Source: Lampropedia puyangensis (lineage in GTDB: Bacteria > Pseudomonadota > Gammaproteobacteria > Burkholderiales > Burkholderiaceae_C). From it: a stretch of 64,000 nucleotides of DNA. Positions 29,797 to 39,089 of the stretch are shown here, piece after piece (position 1 is the stretch's first letter; each line of letters begins with the position of its first letter). The DNA is taken from the NCBI RefSeq assembly GCF_004833285.1, contig NZ_STFG01000006.1:1-64000 (forward strand), given 5' to 3'. The position numbers and the translations under genes are program-made. Under the pieces are notes generated by a model, which saw only the letters and a program-made list of their open reading frames with translations, was not told the origin of the DNA and did no database searches.

Positions 29797-30450
29797 ATGC
29801 CGTCCATTACTTTCGCCCACTATCGCCGTGTGCTCTCGCGCATCCACCGCTGCGCCTGGCTACTCTGCGCCTTACTGGTAGCGGCCTGCACCGTCCCACA
29901 AAAAGAAACCACAACGCCACTTGAGGCAACACGGTTTCTTGACATGGACATCATGCCACCCGTGTATGAACTGCTGCTACCCCCCTCTGCCATGCCCTCG
30001 CACTTAGGCCTGCGCGCATCAAACGAATCCGTGAATGCCAACCTCACACCCGGTTTTCACGATTGGCAGTTGCCTGAGCCACAAGACCTCTACCAAACGG
30101 GCCAAGCCTCTTGGTATGGCGATAAATTCCATGGTCGCCTCACAGCCAATGGTGAGCGCTACAACATGAACGCCATGACCGCAGCACACCGCTCATTACC
30201 GTTTGGTACCGAGGTATGCGTCAGAGGCTTGCTAACGGGTAAGGAAGTGCTGGTTCGCATCAACGACCGTGGCCCTTACGTCGGCAGACGCATCATTGAC
30301 CTCAGCCGTGCTGCTGCAGAGTCACTGGGCATGCTCTCGCAAGGCTTGAAAACAGTGGCCATCTGGATTCCTGATGACAACGGCCCCGCTTGTGGCAATG
30401 GCAAAGCGCCGCTCGAAGGCAAAGGGCTGCCACCGCCCACCAACCCATGA
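29797..30450 (+). CDS. rlpA: RlpA-like septal lytic transglycosylase lipoprotein
   Basis: 217 residues from ATG 29797 (a GTG six codons earlier is possible). A lipoprotein signal ends in LLVAACTV with the lipobox Cys. After a ~70-residue linker comes the double-psi beta-barrel domain: GQASWYGDKFHGRLTANGE, MTAAHRSLPFGTEV and INDRGPYVGRRIIDLS. The Glu and Asp of these motifs are the catalytic pair in RlpA, which cleaves denuded glycan strands at the septum. There is no SPOR domain at the C-terminus, so septal targeting as in E. coli or Pseudomonas RlpA is not assured. Upstream 29540-29796 shows no clear signals. Confidence 0.88.
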   Translation: MPSITFAHYRRVLSRIHRCAWLLCALLVAACTVPQKETTTPLEATRFLDMDIMPPVYELLLPPSAMPSHLGLRASNESVNANLTPGFHDWQLPEPQDLYQTGQASWYGDKFHGRLTANGERYNMNAMTAAHRSLPFGTEVCVRGLLTGKEVLVRINDRGPYVGRRIIDLSRAAAESLGMLSQGLKTVAIWIPDDNGPACGNGKAPLEGKGLPPPTNP

Positions 30451-30602
30451 GTAAAAGACGCAGACTTGGCTACCTTGTGCGCGGCACGCTAACAAGCATC
30501 CCAACAACAGCAGCAGCTTCTGCCAAGACAGCAACCGCTTTAGCGTAGCATCATGGCATGTACTGTCTGGCGCCTTAACACTCCCACACCACAAACACCC
30601 TC

Positions 30603-31688
30603 ATGCAAATCGGTTCCATCACATTGGCTAACAACTTGTTTGTTGCCCCCATGGCAGGCGTGACAGACCGGCCCTTTCGCATGCTGTGCAGGCAGCTGGG
30701 GGCGGGGTACGCTGTCAGTGAGATGGTGACCTCTCAGCCGCATCTGTACGCCAGTCTCAAAACCTCGCGCCGAGCCAACCACGAAGGGGAGCCAGGGCCG
30801 ATCGCAGTACAAATTGCAGGCACAGAAGCGGCCATGATGGCCGACGCCGCGCGCTACAACATAGAACGCGGCGCACAAATCATCGATATCAACATGGGCT
30901 GCCCAGCCAAAAAAGTGTGCAACGCATGGGCCGGTTCGGCATTGATGCAAAACGAACCCCTTGCCGTTGCGATTGCAGAGGCTGTTGTGCAGGCTTGCTT
31001 GCCGTATGGGGTCCCCGTCACGCTGAAAATGCGAACAGGCTGGTCAACCGAGCACAAAAATGCCATCCATCTTGCCAAAGCCTTTGAAGGGGTTGGCATC
31101 CAGATGCTCACAGTACACGGTAGAACCCGCGAACAAGGCTACAAAGGGCATGCCGAATATGCAACCGTTCGTGCCGTGAAAGAGGCTGTGGCCATCCCAG
31201 TCGTCGCCAACGGCGATATCACCCATAGTGAAAAAGCAAAACAAGTCTTGCAAGACACCGGTGCGGACGCCCTGATGATTGGGCGTGCAGCCCAAGGAAA
31301 ACCGTGGATCTTTCGAGAAATCGCCCATTACCTTGCCACAGGCGAGCATTTACCAGCACCCGCAACGCAAACAGTTCGGCAATGGTTACTTGACCATCTT
31401 CAAGAACATTACAGTCTCTATGGTGAGCACACAGGCGTTCGTTCGGCGCGCAAACACATTGGCTGGTATCTCAAGGGCATCCCTGGAAGTGAAACCCTGC
31501 GTGCGCGCATCAATGCCCAAGAAAACTGTGCAGAGCAATGGCAAACGGTGGCCGACTTCCTGTCTGCACTGGCGCAATCGCACCCCATATGGCCCACGCA
31601 GGCAATACCTGCTACAGATATGCGGCCCAATGCATTGCAAGAAGATTGCGCCCCCACTGCCGATTGCGCCACGCTAGCTGCGGTATAG
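30603..31688 (+). CDS. dusB: tRNA-dihydrouridine synthase B
   Basis: 361 residues. FMN-barrel start VAPMAGVTDRPFRMLCRQLG, catalytic loop DINMGCPAKKVCNAWAGSALM with the active-site Cys, KMRTGW, TVHGRTREQGYKG and ADALMIGRAAQGKPWIF are all standard for DusB. It reduces specific uridines in the tRNA D-loop with NADPH. The C-terminus carries about 40 residues beyond the usual E. coli end (from roughly residue 320, including a DCAPTADCATLAAV tail). It is followed 42 bp later by fis, the conserved dusB-fis arrangement. Confidence 0.96.
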   Translation: MQIGSITLANNLFVAPMAGVTDRPFRMLCRQLGAGYAVSEMVTSQPHLYASLKTSRRANHEGEPGPIAVQIAGTEAAMMADAARYNIERGAQIIDINMGCPAKKVCNAWAGSALMQNEPLAVAIAEAVVQACLPYGVPVTLKMRTGWSTEHKNAIHLAKAFEGVGIQMLTVHGRTREQGYKGHAEYATVRAVKEAVAIPVVANGDITHSEKAKQVLQDTGADALMIGRAAQGKPWIFREIAHYLATGEHLPAPATQTVRQWLLDHLQEHYSLYGEHTGVRSARKHIGWYLKGIPGSETLRARINAQENCAEQWQTVADFLSALAQSHPIWPTQAIPATDMRPNALQEDCAPTADCATLAAV

Positions 31689-31730
31689 TGCCGCCTCCCC
31701 AAGAATGCCCCGACAAAAAGGGCCACGTGT

Positions 31731-31973
31731 ATGAAGCCCAATATCAGTGAATGTGTCCGAGAAAATTTGCAGCAGTATTTCGAAGACTTGGACGGTCAAG
31801 ACCCTGCGAATGTGTACGAGATGGTGATACATCTCGTGGAAAAACCCATACTCGAAGAGATCATGGAGCGTGCCAACCATAACCAGTCGCGTGCTGCGCA
31901 ATGGTTGGGCCTAAACCGCAACACATTGCGTAAAAAACTGCAGCACCATGCCTTGCTGGATAGCGAATCCTAA
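31731..31973 (+). CDS. fis: DNA-binding protein Fis
   Basis: 80 residues. The C-terminal helix-turn-helix HNQSRAAQWLGLNRNTLRKKLQ is nearly diagnostic for Fis; the N-terminal half is the dimerisation helix bundle (EMVIHLVEKPILEEIMERA). The long N-terminal hairpin arm of the E. coli protein (98 residues) is shorter here, as usual in betaproteobacteria. Fis is a nucleoid protein that bends DNA and modulates rRNA promoters. It is co-directional with dusB and likely co-transcribed. The common downstream neighbour purH is replaced by a TRAP operon. Confidence 0.96.
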   Translation: MKPNISECVRENLQQYFEDLDGQDPANVYEMVIHLVEKPILEEIMERANHNQSRAAQWLGLNRNTLRKKLQHHALLDSES

Positions 31974-32039
31974 GCCCCTTTAGGGCAACTGCTACTGGTG
32001 GCAGAAACAATTTGGCGTTACATTCCATGCGTTTTATCG

Positions 32040-32086
32040 GGCCAGACCTTGCGCGCACAGCAAGATCTGGCCTCGCACGTTTTTAT
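32040..32086 (+). terminator. Terminator-like hairpin between fis and dctP
   Basis: GGCCAGA (32040-32046) pairs with TCTGGCC (32066-32072), and CTTGC (32048-32052) with GCAAG (32060-32064), giving 12 bp with one mismatch and a 7-nt loop. A run GTTTTTATT follows 8 nt later. It is best read as the end of dusB-fis, but it could also fold in the dctP leader because the GGAG of dctP is ~20 nt downstream. Confidence 0.55.
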
Positions 32087-32113
32087 TCAATTTCTTTTTC
32101 ACACGGAGCCCTC

Positions 32114-33115
32114 ATGAAGTCCTTCATCCGTAAAAGCGCACAATGGTTCTCGCCTGCATTAGTAGGCGCAGTAGCAGCCGCAGCCATCACAGTAAGCACT
32201 CCAGCCAGCGCAGAAACCACACTCAAAATGGCTTATGCCCTGAGCCAGCAATCCCATTACGGTGCTGCTGGCAATGCATTTGCAAAAACACTGGATGAAG
32301 GCAGTGGCGGCAAATACAAAGTCCAGCAATTTGCCAACAGTGCACTGGGTGGCGAACGCGAAGTGATTGAAGGCCTGCAATTGGGCACGATTGATGTGGC
32401 CGTGCTCTCCACTGGTGCCACCATGAACTTTGTGCCCTCTGCCGCAGTGTTTGACGTGCCTTTCCTGCTGCGCGATTTGGATCACGCCCGCAAAGTCCTC
32501 GATGGCGAGATCGGCCAGAACATGCTTGCAGAATTCAACAAGCGCGGTCTGATCGCACTGGCTTGGGGTGAGCAAGGCTTTCGCCACTTGACCAACAATG
32601 TGCGCGCAGTGAAAACGCCTGCAGATGCCAAAGGCCTGAAAATTCGTACCACCGAAAACCAACTGCACATTGCTGCATTTCGTGAAATTGGCATCTTGCC
32701 AACACCTATGGCATGGCCCGAAGTGATGACTGCCCTGCAGCAAGGCACGATTGATGGACAAGAAAACCCCTTGTCTGTGATCACTTCGGCCAAATTGTCG
32801 CAAGTACAAAAATACCTGTCCTTAACAGGCCATGTCTACGCGCCAGCCGTCATCATCGTGTCCCCTTCAGTGTATGAAAGCCTGTCTGATCAAGACAAGG
32901 CACTGCTCCAAAAAGCAGGCAAAGATGCAGGTCAGGCCATGCGTGACTACGTCTCTAACGTTGAAACCTCAGGTGTTGAGCAGCTCAAAGCGGAAGGAAT
33001 GGAAGTTTCTGAAGTGGACCGCGCAGCCTTTGCCAAAGCCGTTGAGCCTGCATACAAGGACTACAACAAACGTTTTGGCGAAAAACTGATTGAGCAAATC
33101 CGCAATACACAGTAA
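32114..33115 (+). CDS. dctP: TRAP transporter solute-binding protein
   Basis: 333 residues from ATG 32114, with GGAG upstream; the signal peptide VGAVAAAAITVSTPASAET follows the positively charged MKSFIRKSAQW. DctP-family features are HYGAAGNAFAKTLDEGSGGKY, GGEREVIEGLQLGTIDVAVLS, the conserved Arg in KGLKIRTTENQLH that binds the carboxylate, and QQGTIDGQENPLSVI. It captures a C4-dicarboxylate or related acid in the periplasm for DctQM. The ligand cannot be fixed from sequence. Two stem-loops separate it from dctQ. Confidence 0.94.
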   Translation: MKSFIRKSAQWFSPALVGAVAAAAITVSTPASAETTLKMAYALSQQSHYGAAGNAFAKTLDEGSGGKYKVQQFANSALGGEREVIEGLQLGTIDVAVLSTGATMNFVPSAAVFDVPFLLRDLDHARKVLDGEIGQNMLAEFNKRGLIALAWGEQGFRHLTNNVRAVKTPADAKGLKIRTTENQLHIAAFREIGILPTPMAWPEVMTALQQGTIDGQENPLSVITSAKLSQVQKYLSLTGHVYAPAVIIVSPSVYESLSDQDKALLQKAGKDAGQAMRDYVSNVETSGVEQLKAEGMEVSEVDRAAFAKAVEPAYKDYNKRFGEKLIEQIRNTQ

Positions 33116-33460
33116 TTTCTCCTTATCACCAACGGCTGCGGACATCTGCAGCCATGAAGGGCGGAGCAGACTTGTTGCGATGATTGTCGCGATATCGGTC
33201 TAAAATCCGCCCTTCGTCGTCTTTGGCACCCCAGACCCGCAGCCCACCCCGCCGCGTATCTAGCATGTGCACCATTAGCCATGGTGAATTTCAGGCAGCC
33301 TCACAACAGGCCACCCTGCCAGTGATTGACGTGATGTTTGCAGCCTTTGTCGTTGGACTTCAACGCCTCAAGACTTTGCTGCCAGCTACCTTTTGCATAC
33401 TCCTCGAGCCGTAGCCACTGTGAGGCATGGCTTACTTATATTGAGGCGGAGACTACATCC
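33116..33460. other. Intergenic region dctP-dctQ with two stem-loops
   Basis: No convincing gene. GGCTGC (33134-33139) pairs with GCAGCC (33148-33153). GAAGGGCGGA (33156-33165) pairs perfectly with TCCGCCCTTC (33206-33215), and a CAGAC/GGTCT pair extends it inward. Stem-loops here may protect the dctP mRNA or reduce transcription into dctQM, as expected when more binding protein than permease is needed. The rest (33216-33460) shows only the dctQ ribosome site (GAGGCGGAG). Confidence 0.5.
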
Positions 33461-33967
33461 ATGACTCTCATCCATCGTATTGACAAGGCCTTGTTCGGCT
33501 TGGTCTCCGTCGTGGCGCAAGCGCTGCTCTGGCTGGCTGTTGCTACCGGTTTTTTTCAGGTGGTGTCGCGTTTTGTCTTGCACTCGCCTCTCGACTGGAG
33601 CGAAGTCCTGACGCGCGCAGCCATTATCTGGGCGGTGATGCTGGGCGTTGCATTGGCATTTCGCCAAGGCTCCATGATTGCAGTCGAGTTTTTGCGCGAA
33701 AAACTCCGTGGCAAAGCCAAATGCTTGTTGGAAGGCATCGTCAATCTCACTTGCATTGGCTTCTTGGTTTTCCTGGCCTGGATGGGGGGCCAAATGACTT
33801 ATCGCGTCCGTTTTCAAAGCGTTGCCGGACTTGAAGTCTCCATTTCTTGGGTGTACCTAGCCATTCCAGTAGGCGCTGGCCTGGCAGCGCTGGCCTTACT
33901 GCTGCGCTGGCTCACGCCCGATGCGCCCGCCTCACAAGCGCCCGTGCGAAACGATGCGCAAGGCTGA
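33461..33967 (+). CDS. dctQ: TRAP transporter small permease subunit
   Basis: 168 residues from ATG 33461, with GAGGCGGAG ahead; the longer frame upstream is not family-like. Four membrane helices are visible, with the DctQ core HSPLDWSEVLTRAAIIWAVMLG and AFRQGSMIAVEFLREKLRG between helices 2 and 3. DctQ associates with DctM to form the sodium-coupled permease. It sits between dctP and dctM and is spaced 46 bp from dctM. Confidence 0.92.
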   Translation: MTLIHRIDKALFGLVSVVAQALLWLAVATGFFQVVSRFVLHSPLDWSEVLTRAAIIWAVMLGVALAFRQGSMIAVEFLREKLRGKAKCLLEGIVNLTCIGFLVFLAWMGGQMTYRVRFQSVAGLEVSISWVYLAIPVGAGLAALALLLRWLTPDAPASQAPVRNDAQG

Positions 33968-34013
33968 TCTTGCATCTTGACCTCCAACTGAACACATACT
34001 TTAAGGACCCATC

Positions 34014-35288
34014 ATGCCGCAGTTGATGATTGTCTCGATGATGATTTTCTTTGCCTTGTCATTGCCTGTAGCTGTGGCTATTGGTTTGTCGAGCATTACA
34101 GGAATTGCTTATGCAGGAATCAATTGGCTGGTTGTGCCCCAGCAATTGTTCGCTGCCCTAGACAAATTTCCCCTCATGGCTATTCCATTTTTTATCCTTG
34201 CAGGCAACTTGATGGAAGCAGGTGGAATTTCCCAACGGATGGTGGATTTCGCCAAAAGCTTAGTGGGCGGTATTCAAGGCGGGTTGGCCATCACCTGCGT
34301 GCTGACTTGCATGATTTTTGCTGCAGTGGCAGGCTCATCCGTGGCCACGACCTTTGCCGTTGGCGCCATTCTGATTCCTGCGATGGTCAAACACGGCTAC
34401 CCCACGCCGTTCGCGGCCTCGCTACAAGCCACGGCCGCTGAACTAGGGGTGATCATTCCCCCTTCAGTTCCGATGATTCTCTACGCAGTATCGACTGAAA
34501 CATCCACAGGTGAAGTGTTTATTGGCGGTGTAATTCCGGGCTTGCTGATTGGCGTAGCCTTGATTCTCTATGTCTGGCTCTACGCACGCAAACATGGTTT
34601 GGGCAAAAATGACGGGCAAGACCGCATGGCCGTGTGGCCTGCATTCAAACGCTCTTGGTTGGCACTGCTGATGCCTGTGATCATCTTGGGCGGCATTTAT
34701 GGCGGGATTTTTACTCCCACAGAAGCCTCAGTCGTTGCTGTAGTGTATGCCTTGCTGGTCAGTGTTTTCATCTACCGCACCTTAAGCTTCAAGGCACTAT
34801 CACCCGTATTTCACCGCTCTGTTGTGGGCACGGCAGTGATCATGTTCATCATTGCAAACGCTGGAGTCTTCAGCTTTTTGCTTAACCGCTCAGGAGTACC
34901 TGACATGCTGGGTCAGTGGCTTGGCGGTCTCTTTGACAGCAAGTACCTGTTCTTGCTCGGAGTCAACATTGCGCTGTTCATCATTGGCATGTTCATTGAA
35001 ACGTCCGCGTCTATCGTGGTACTGGCCCCCCTATTGTTACCCGTGGCCGTTCAATTTGGGGTCGATCCGGTGCACTTTGGCATCATCATGATCGTGAACT
35101 TGGCCCTCGGCATGGTGACTCCACCCATGGGGGTCAATCTATTTGCCGCGTGCTCTATCGCCAAAATATCGCTGGAGCAAATGATCAAACCTTTGGTGCC
35201 CTTTGTCTGCGTTATTTTGTGCTGCCTCATGTTGATCACCTACATCCCAGAGCTCTCACTCTACCTTCGTGATGTGATTTATCGCTGA
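34014..35288 (+). CDS. dctM: TRAP transporter large permease subunit
   Basis: 424 residues, about twelve hydrophobic segments. DctM-family motifs are IPFFILAGNLMEAGGISQRM, CMIFAAVAGSSVATTFAVG, ATAAELGVIIPPSVPMILYA, IYGGIFTPTEASVVAVVYAL and the C-terminal LALGMVTPPMGVNLFAA. It forms the transport channel with DctQ. AAGGA precedes the start. aat follows 23 bp later on the same strand, possibly by read-through. Confidence 0.95.
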   Translation: MPQLMIVSMMIFFALSLPVAVAIGLSSITGIAYAGINWLVVPQQLFAALDKFPLMAIPFFILAGNLMEAGGISQRMVDFAKSLVGGIQGGLAITCVLTCMIFAAVAGSSVATTFAVGAILIPAMVKHGYPTPFAASLQATAAELGVIIPPSVPMILYAVSTETSTGEVFIGGVIPGLLIGVALILYVWLYARKHGLGKNDGQDRMAVWPAFKRSWLALLMPVIILGGIYGGIFTPTEASVVAVVYALLVSVFIYRTLSFKALSPVFHRSVVGTAVIMFIIANAGVFSFLLNRSGVPDMLGQWLGGLFDSKYLFLLGVNIALFIIGMFIETSASIVVLAPLLLPVAVQFGVDPVHFGIIMIVNLALGMVTPPMGVNLFAACSIAKISLEQMIKPLVPFVCVILCCLMLITYIPELSLYLRDVIYR

Positions 35289-35311
35289 CCAGTACAACGA
35301 ATACCCCCGCC

Positions 35312-36058
35312 ATGAGTGCATCTGAATGCCCCGCTTTTGCTTTTCTGGAGCCAGGTGACCCATTCCCTGTGCATGGCACAGTCACCGAGGAGTTGGGCCC
35401 CTTGGCGGTAGGGGCTGACCTATCGGTCTCTACGCTCAAGGCAGCGTATTCGCAAGGCATCTTTCCCTGGTACTCATCAGGGCCTATTTTGTGGTGGTCA
35501 CCGCATCCGCGCATGGTGCTGCAAACCGCGCAGTTTCACCTCTCCAGTTCCTTGCGCAAAACCATTGCACGCCTGCATCAGGCAGGGCGCTTGCATATAC
35601 AGGTTGATGCGCACTTTCAGACCGTCATTCAACGCTGTGCTCGCACGCCCCGCGAAGGCCAAAATGGCACGTGGATTGTGCAGGACATGCAAAATGCCTA
35701 CTACGACCTGCACCTGGCCGGATTTGCGCACAGTGTGGAAACATGGCTCGATGGCGAATTAGCAGGAGGCCTGTACTGCGTGCATATCGGACAGGCCGTT
35801 TTTGGCGAATCCATGTTCAGTTTGAAAAGCGACGCCTCAAAAATCGCCTTGGCGGCACTAGTCGCCTTATGCCGCAAATACGCCATGCCCTTGATTGATT
35901 GCCAACAAAACACGGCACATCTGGCCTCATTGGGGGCCGCCGAAATGGACCGCAGCACGTTCTTGGCACACATCAGTACGCTTACTGCACAGCAACAAAC
36001 CGAGTGGGCCTTTTCCCCTGCCGACTGGCACTACCTGCACCCGCACATTCTCCGATAA
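35312..36058 (+). CDS. aat: Leucyl/phenylalanyl-tRNA--protein transferase
   Basis: 248 residues. Family marks are [78 protein letters not shown] and FGESMFS. The enzyme puts Leu or Phe on proteins with N-terminal Arg or Lys, marking them for ClpAP. It is 71 bp upstream of bpt, so both branches of the bacterial N-degron pathway are encoded side by side. Confidence 0.97.
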   Translation: MSASECPAFAFLEPGDPFPVHGTVTEELGPLAVGADLSVSTLKAAYSQGIFPWYSSGPILWWSPHPRMVLQTAQFHLSSSLRKTIARLHQAGRLHIQVDAHFQTVIQRCARTPREGQNGTWIVQDMQNAYYDLHLAGFAHSVETWLDGELAGGLYCVHIGQAVFGESMFSLKSDASKIALAALVALCRKYAMPLIDCQQNTAHLASLGAAEMDRSTFLAHISTLTAQQQTEWAFSPADWHYLHPHILR

Positions 36059-36129
36059 CCTGCACGGTATACCAGCGCGCTTGGCGCGGACTTTTACGCA
36101 AAGCAGAACTTGCCGATAATGACTTTGTC

Positions 36130-36927
36130 ATGAACGAATCTGCCCATTACCCCCTGCAGTTCTATGCGACGGCGCCCTACCCGTGCAGCTATTTGCCTGC
36201 ACAAACAGCCCGCTCACAAGTGGCCTCGCCTGGGGAACTGGTCGACGGTCGCGTTTATTCCTTGTTGGTGGAACGCGGATTTCGCCGCAGCGGCCTCTTT
36301 ACTTACCGCCCCTATTGTGATGCTTGCCAAGCCTGCCAAACGCTACGCATCCCGGTGGATGCATTCACCCCCACACGCAGCCAGCGCCGCGCCTGGCGTG
36401 ACCATGCCCACTTGCAAGCTCGCCTGCTACCGCCAGAACTGCAGCCCGCGCACTATGCGCTGTACCAGCGCTACCTGAAAGCTCGGCATAGTCAGGCAGG
36501 CATGGACAACGACGATCCCGCCGATTACGAACAGTTTTTGCTCAGCAGTCGGGTCGATACACGCTTGCTGGAGTTTTCAGAAACAGCGCTAGATGCCACG
36601 CGCGCACCGATCTTGCGCATGGTCAGCGTTGTCGACGTGCTAGACAAAGGCATCTCTGCGGTCTATACGTTTTATGACACCGATGCCGCCAAAGGCATGG
36701 GCACGTACTCCATTCTCTGGTTAATCCAATGGGCCAAACGTTTAGGCCTGCCTTACGTGTATTTGGGTTACTGGATTGCAGACAGTGCCAAAATGGCCTA
36801 CAAAGCTAACTTTCATCCCCATGAGATTCTGCAGGCCGGCACATGGATTCGTGTGCATGGCAGCAAGGCAGTAAATACAAAAAGCCAAGACCCCGCAAGC
36901 ACGGTAATCAAGGGATCTGCCTCCTGA
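36130..36927 (+). CDS. bpt: Aspartate/glutamate leucyltransferase
   Basis: 265 residues from ATG 36130 ([13 protein letters not shown]), which fits the family start. The N-terminal ATE domain has the cysteine cluster [18 protein letters not shown], and the C-terminal GNAT-like domain has [19 protein letters not shown] and [20 protein letters not shown]. Bpt adds Leu to N-terminal Asp or Glu for ClpS/ClpAP degradation. It is paired with aat, as in many proteobacteria. Confidence 0.95.
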   Translation: MNESAHYPLQFYATAPYPCSYLPAQTARSQVASPGELVDGRVYSLLVERGFRRSGLFTYRPYCDACQACQTLRIPVDAFTPTRSQRRAWRDHAHLQARLLPPELQPAHYALYQRYLKARHSQAGMDNDDPADYEQFLLSSRVDTRLLEFSETALDATRAPILRMVSVVDVLDKGISAVYTFYDTDAAKGMGTYSILWLIQWAKRLGLPYVYLGYWIADSAKMAYKANFHPHEILQAGTWIRVHGSKAVNTKSQDPASTVIKGSAS

Positions 36928-37017
36928 AAGACAGTCTTGGGGCTGTTCATGGGCTCCAAGGCATTTCTCATGCCAGAACGGCTGTAAGATAAGCCCATCA
37001 TCAGCCCTTCTAACGCC

Positions 37018-37800
37018 ATGCGCCCTACCGAAGCCACTGCCCGGCACACTCCCAGCATTCAAGTGTTTGAACGCATGTATGCGATCTTGGATTTTCTGGC
37101 CGGTCATTCACAAGCGGTGTCACTCAAAGACATCAGCGAGGCGACGGGGCTGCACCCATCTACCACGCACCGCATTCTTAATGACTTGGTGTTGGGCCGT
37201 TTAGTCGAACGCCCCGAATCAGGCTCGTACCGCTTGGGTTTGCGTTTGCTGGAATTGGGCAATTTGGTCAAGGCGCGGCTAAGCGTGCGGGACGTCGCCC
37301 TACCATTGATGCGAGAGCTGCATCGCACCACGCAGCAGGCCATCAATCTATCCATTCACCAAGGCGATGAAATCGTTTATATCGAGCGTGCGTTCAGTGA
37401 GCGCTCAGGCATGCAGGTGGTGCGTGCCATTGGCGGGCATGCCCCTTTGCACCTGACATCGACAGGCAAGCTCTTTCTAGCGGCGCAAGACCCGCACTGG
37501 GTACGCAACTATGCAGCGCGCACCGGATTAGCAGGCAACACACGCAACAGCATCACCAAGCTTGATGTGCTCGAACGCGAACTCCACCGTGTGCGCCAAA
37601 GCGGTGTCGCCCAAGACAAGGAAGAGCTGGAGCTGGGCGTGAACTGCATTGCTTCAGGGATCTACGATGACCAGGGCAAAATGATTGCAGGCCTGTCCAT
37701 TTCTGCTCCTACAGGCCGCCTTGAGGAGAGTTGGGTAGCCAAACTGCAAGCCACTGTGCGCGAAATTTCAACAGCCTTGGGCAACCCCACTCGCCCCTAA
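37018..37800 (+). CDS. IclR-family transcriptional regulator
   Basis: 260 residues. The N-terminal winged helix includes QAVSLKDISEATGLHPSTTHRILNDLVLGRLVERP, and the ligand-binding domain (about 90-255) has the IclR features APLHLTSTGKLFLAA, QDKEELELGVNCIASGIYDDQG and GLSISAPTGRLEE. IclR proteins control aromatic or short-chain carboxylate catabolism and similar operons. No catabolic operon adjoins it, so the target is unknown. It is 90 bp after bpt. Confidence 0.92.
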   Translation: MRPTEATARHTPSIQVFERMYAILDFLAGHSQAVSLKDISEATGLHPSTTHRILNDLVLGRLVERPESGSYRLGLRLLELGNLVKARLSVRDVALPLMRELHRTTQQAINLSIHQGDEIVYIERAFSERSGMQVVRAIGGHAPLHLTSTGKLFLAAQDPHWVRNYAARTGLAGNTRNSITKLDVLERELHRVRQSGVAQDKEELELGVNCIASGIYDDQGKMIAGLSISAPTGRLEESWVAKLQATVREISTALGNPTRP

Positions 37801-37842
37801 AAAGCTGCATGCCGATATATACCGCAAATTGGCAGCGCTGCT

Positions 37843-39066
37843 ATGTCAACGCAGCACCGTCCCCAACACCTGCTGATTTTTTGTGAACAGCTGAGCATGG
37901 AATCAGATGTATCGCCTGAAAACAGCCTGCCGCTAAGCGCCTTGCTGGCTCGCCAAGGCAGTAAAAATGCATTCTGGCTACTGCACGAAATCCATTCCGC
38001 GCTGACCACACACCTCACACAAACCAAGCAAGCACTGCCACCAGCGTGGCAACCATGGTGGAGCCTGATCCGCTTCAGCCTCGGCGTGCAATCCATTGCA
38101 GTGTGGCTGCGTGATGAGCGCAGCCAATTGCAACGCATACACGCCTTGGCCGCATTATCACAACAAGAAGCATTGGCAGACATTCTCAGCGAAGCCCTGC
38201 AAGGGCAAGCCCAAGCAGCCACCAGCATCACCTTCAGTCAACTCGGTGCTGAAGACATTTGCCTATCCATTCAAGACGGATCGTCGCACCACTATGAAAA
38301 TCAAGACTGGAGCAGTACCGATACGCTGATTGCACTGGCCTGCGACGGTTTTACCCAAACGGTGGCAGCACTCATTACGGCAGAGCAAGACAAACTTCCT
38401 CTCCCGGCTGTCTCCGCTTGTACAAAGCTAGGAGCACAACTGACCAATGAAGCGAATGCCGACTCCATTGCGTTGCCCTGCGCATTACGGCAAACGTTAC
38501 GCCTTACCCGTCTTGCCGCACGCAGCCTAGGTGTGCAAGGTGAGGTGACCCACTTGCCCATTCGGCACACGCCGGGCGATGCGATGGACAGTGCATTGCT
38601 GGAGTTTTACACTACGCTCTGGCCTGACGATGTCATACATGCCTTGCTAACGGCCTACAGTGCCTTTGATGGCGGACACTGGTTCTGCCATGGCGAAACC
38701 GTTGGCCTCACGCTGTTTCCTATTCAGATTTGGCAAGAACAACAGCAGCGCATGCTCGAACACGCTTATGCGCATGCATGGCACGAGCAGCAAAACGAAG
38801 TACCCGAATGGCTCAAGCATGCCGTGTGCTTCGCACAAAATGGAGCCGAAAGCGAATATTGGATCCTGATCACGCAAGGACATTTACGTGGCTGTGTTCT
38901 GCTTTCAGAAACAGATGCATGGAATGCACAACCGCGCTTTGCCAGTGTGGCTGAGTTCTTCACAGCCCTGCATGCAGCCCCAGAACGAATTCTCAATGCA
39001 AGTGGCAACCTGCACTTCAAATGGCAAGGTCAGTTGTATGAAGCTGTTGGTCTGGCTTCGCCTTAA
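37843..39066 (+). CDS. Uncharacterised 407-residue protein
   Basis: A long open frame with coding-like composition, no signal peptide and no membrane helix. It is mostly helical by eye, Gln- and Trp-rich (WWSLIRFSLGVQSIAVWLRDE, WHEQQNEVPEWLKHAVCF). The C-terminal part YWILITQGHLRGCVLLS followed by RFASVAEFFTAL recalls the closing strand-helix of SMI1/KNR4-type domains, but this is weak. ATG 37897 (MESDVSP) is an alternative start. It follows the IclR gene by 42 bp and converges with a lipoprotein gene across 23 bp. I do not recognise its family. Confidence 0.7.
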   Translation: MSTQHRPQHLLIFCEQLSMESDVSPENSLPLSALLARQGSKNAFWLLHEIHSALTTHLTQTKQALPPAWQPWWSLIRFSLGVQSIAVWLRDERSQLQRIHALAALSQQEALADILSEALQGQAQAATSITFSQLGAEDICLSIQDGSSHHYENQDWSSTDTLIALACDGFTQTVAALITAEQDKLPLPAVSACTKLGAQLTNEANADSIALPCALRQTLRLTRLAARSLGVQGEVTHLPIRHTPGDAMDSALLEFYTTLWPDDVIHALLTAYSAFDGGHWFCHGETVGLTLFPIQIWQEQQQRMLEHAYAHAWHEQQNEVPEWLKHAVCFAQNGAESEYWILITQGHLRGCVLLSETDAWNAQPRFASVAEFFTALHAAPERILNASGNLHFKWQGQLYEAVGLASP

Positions 39067-39089
39067 CCTAACAGTCAAAGAAAGCGTGT

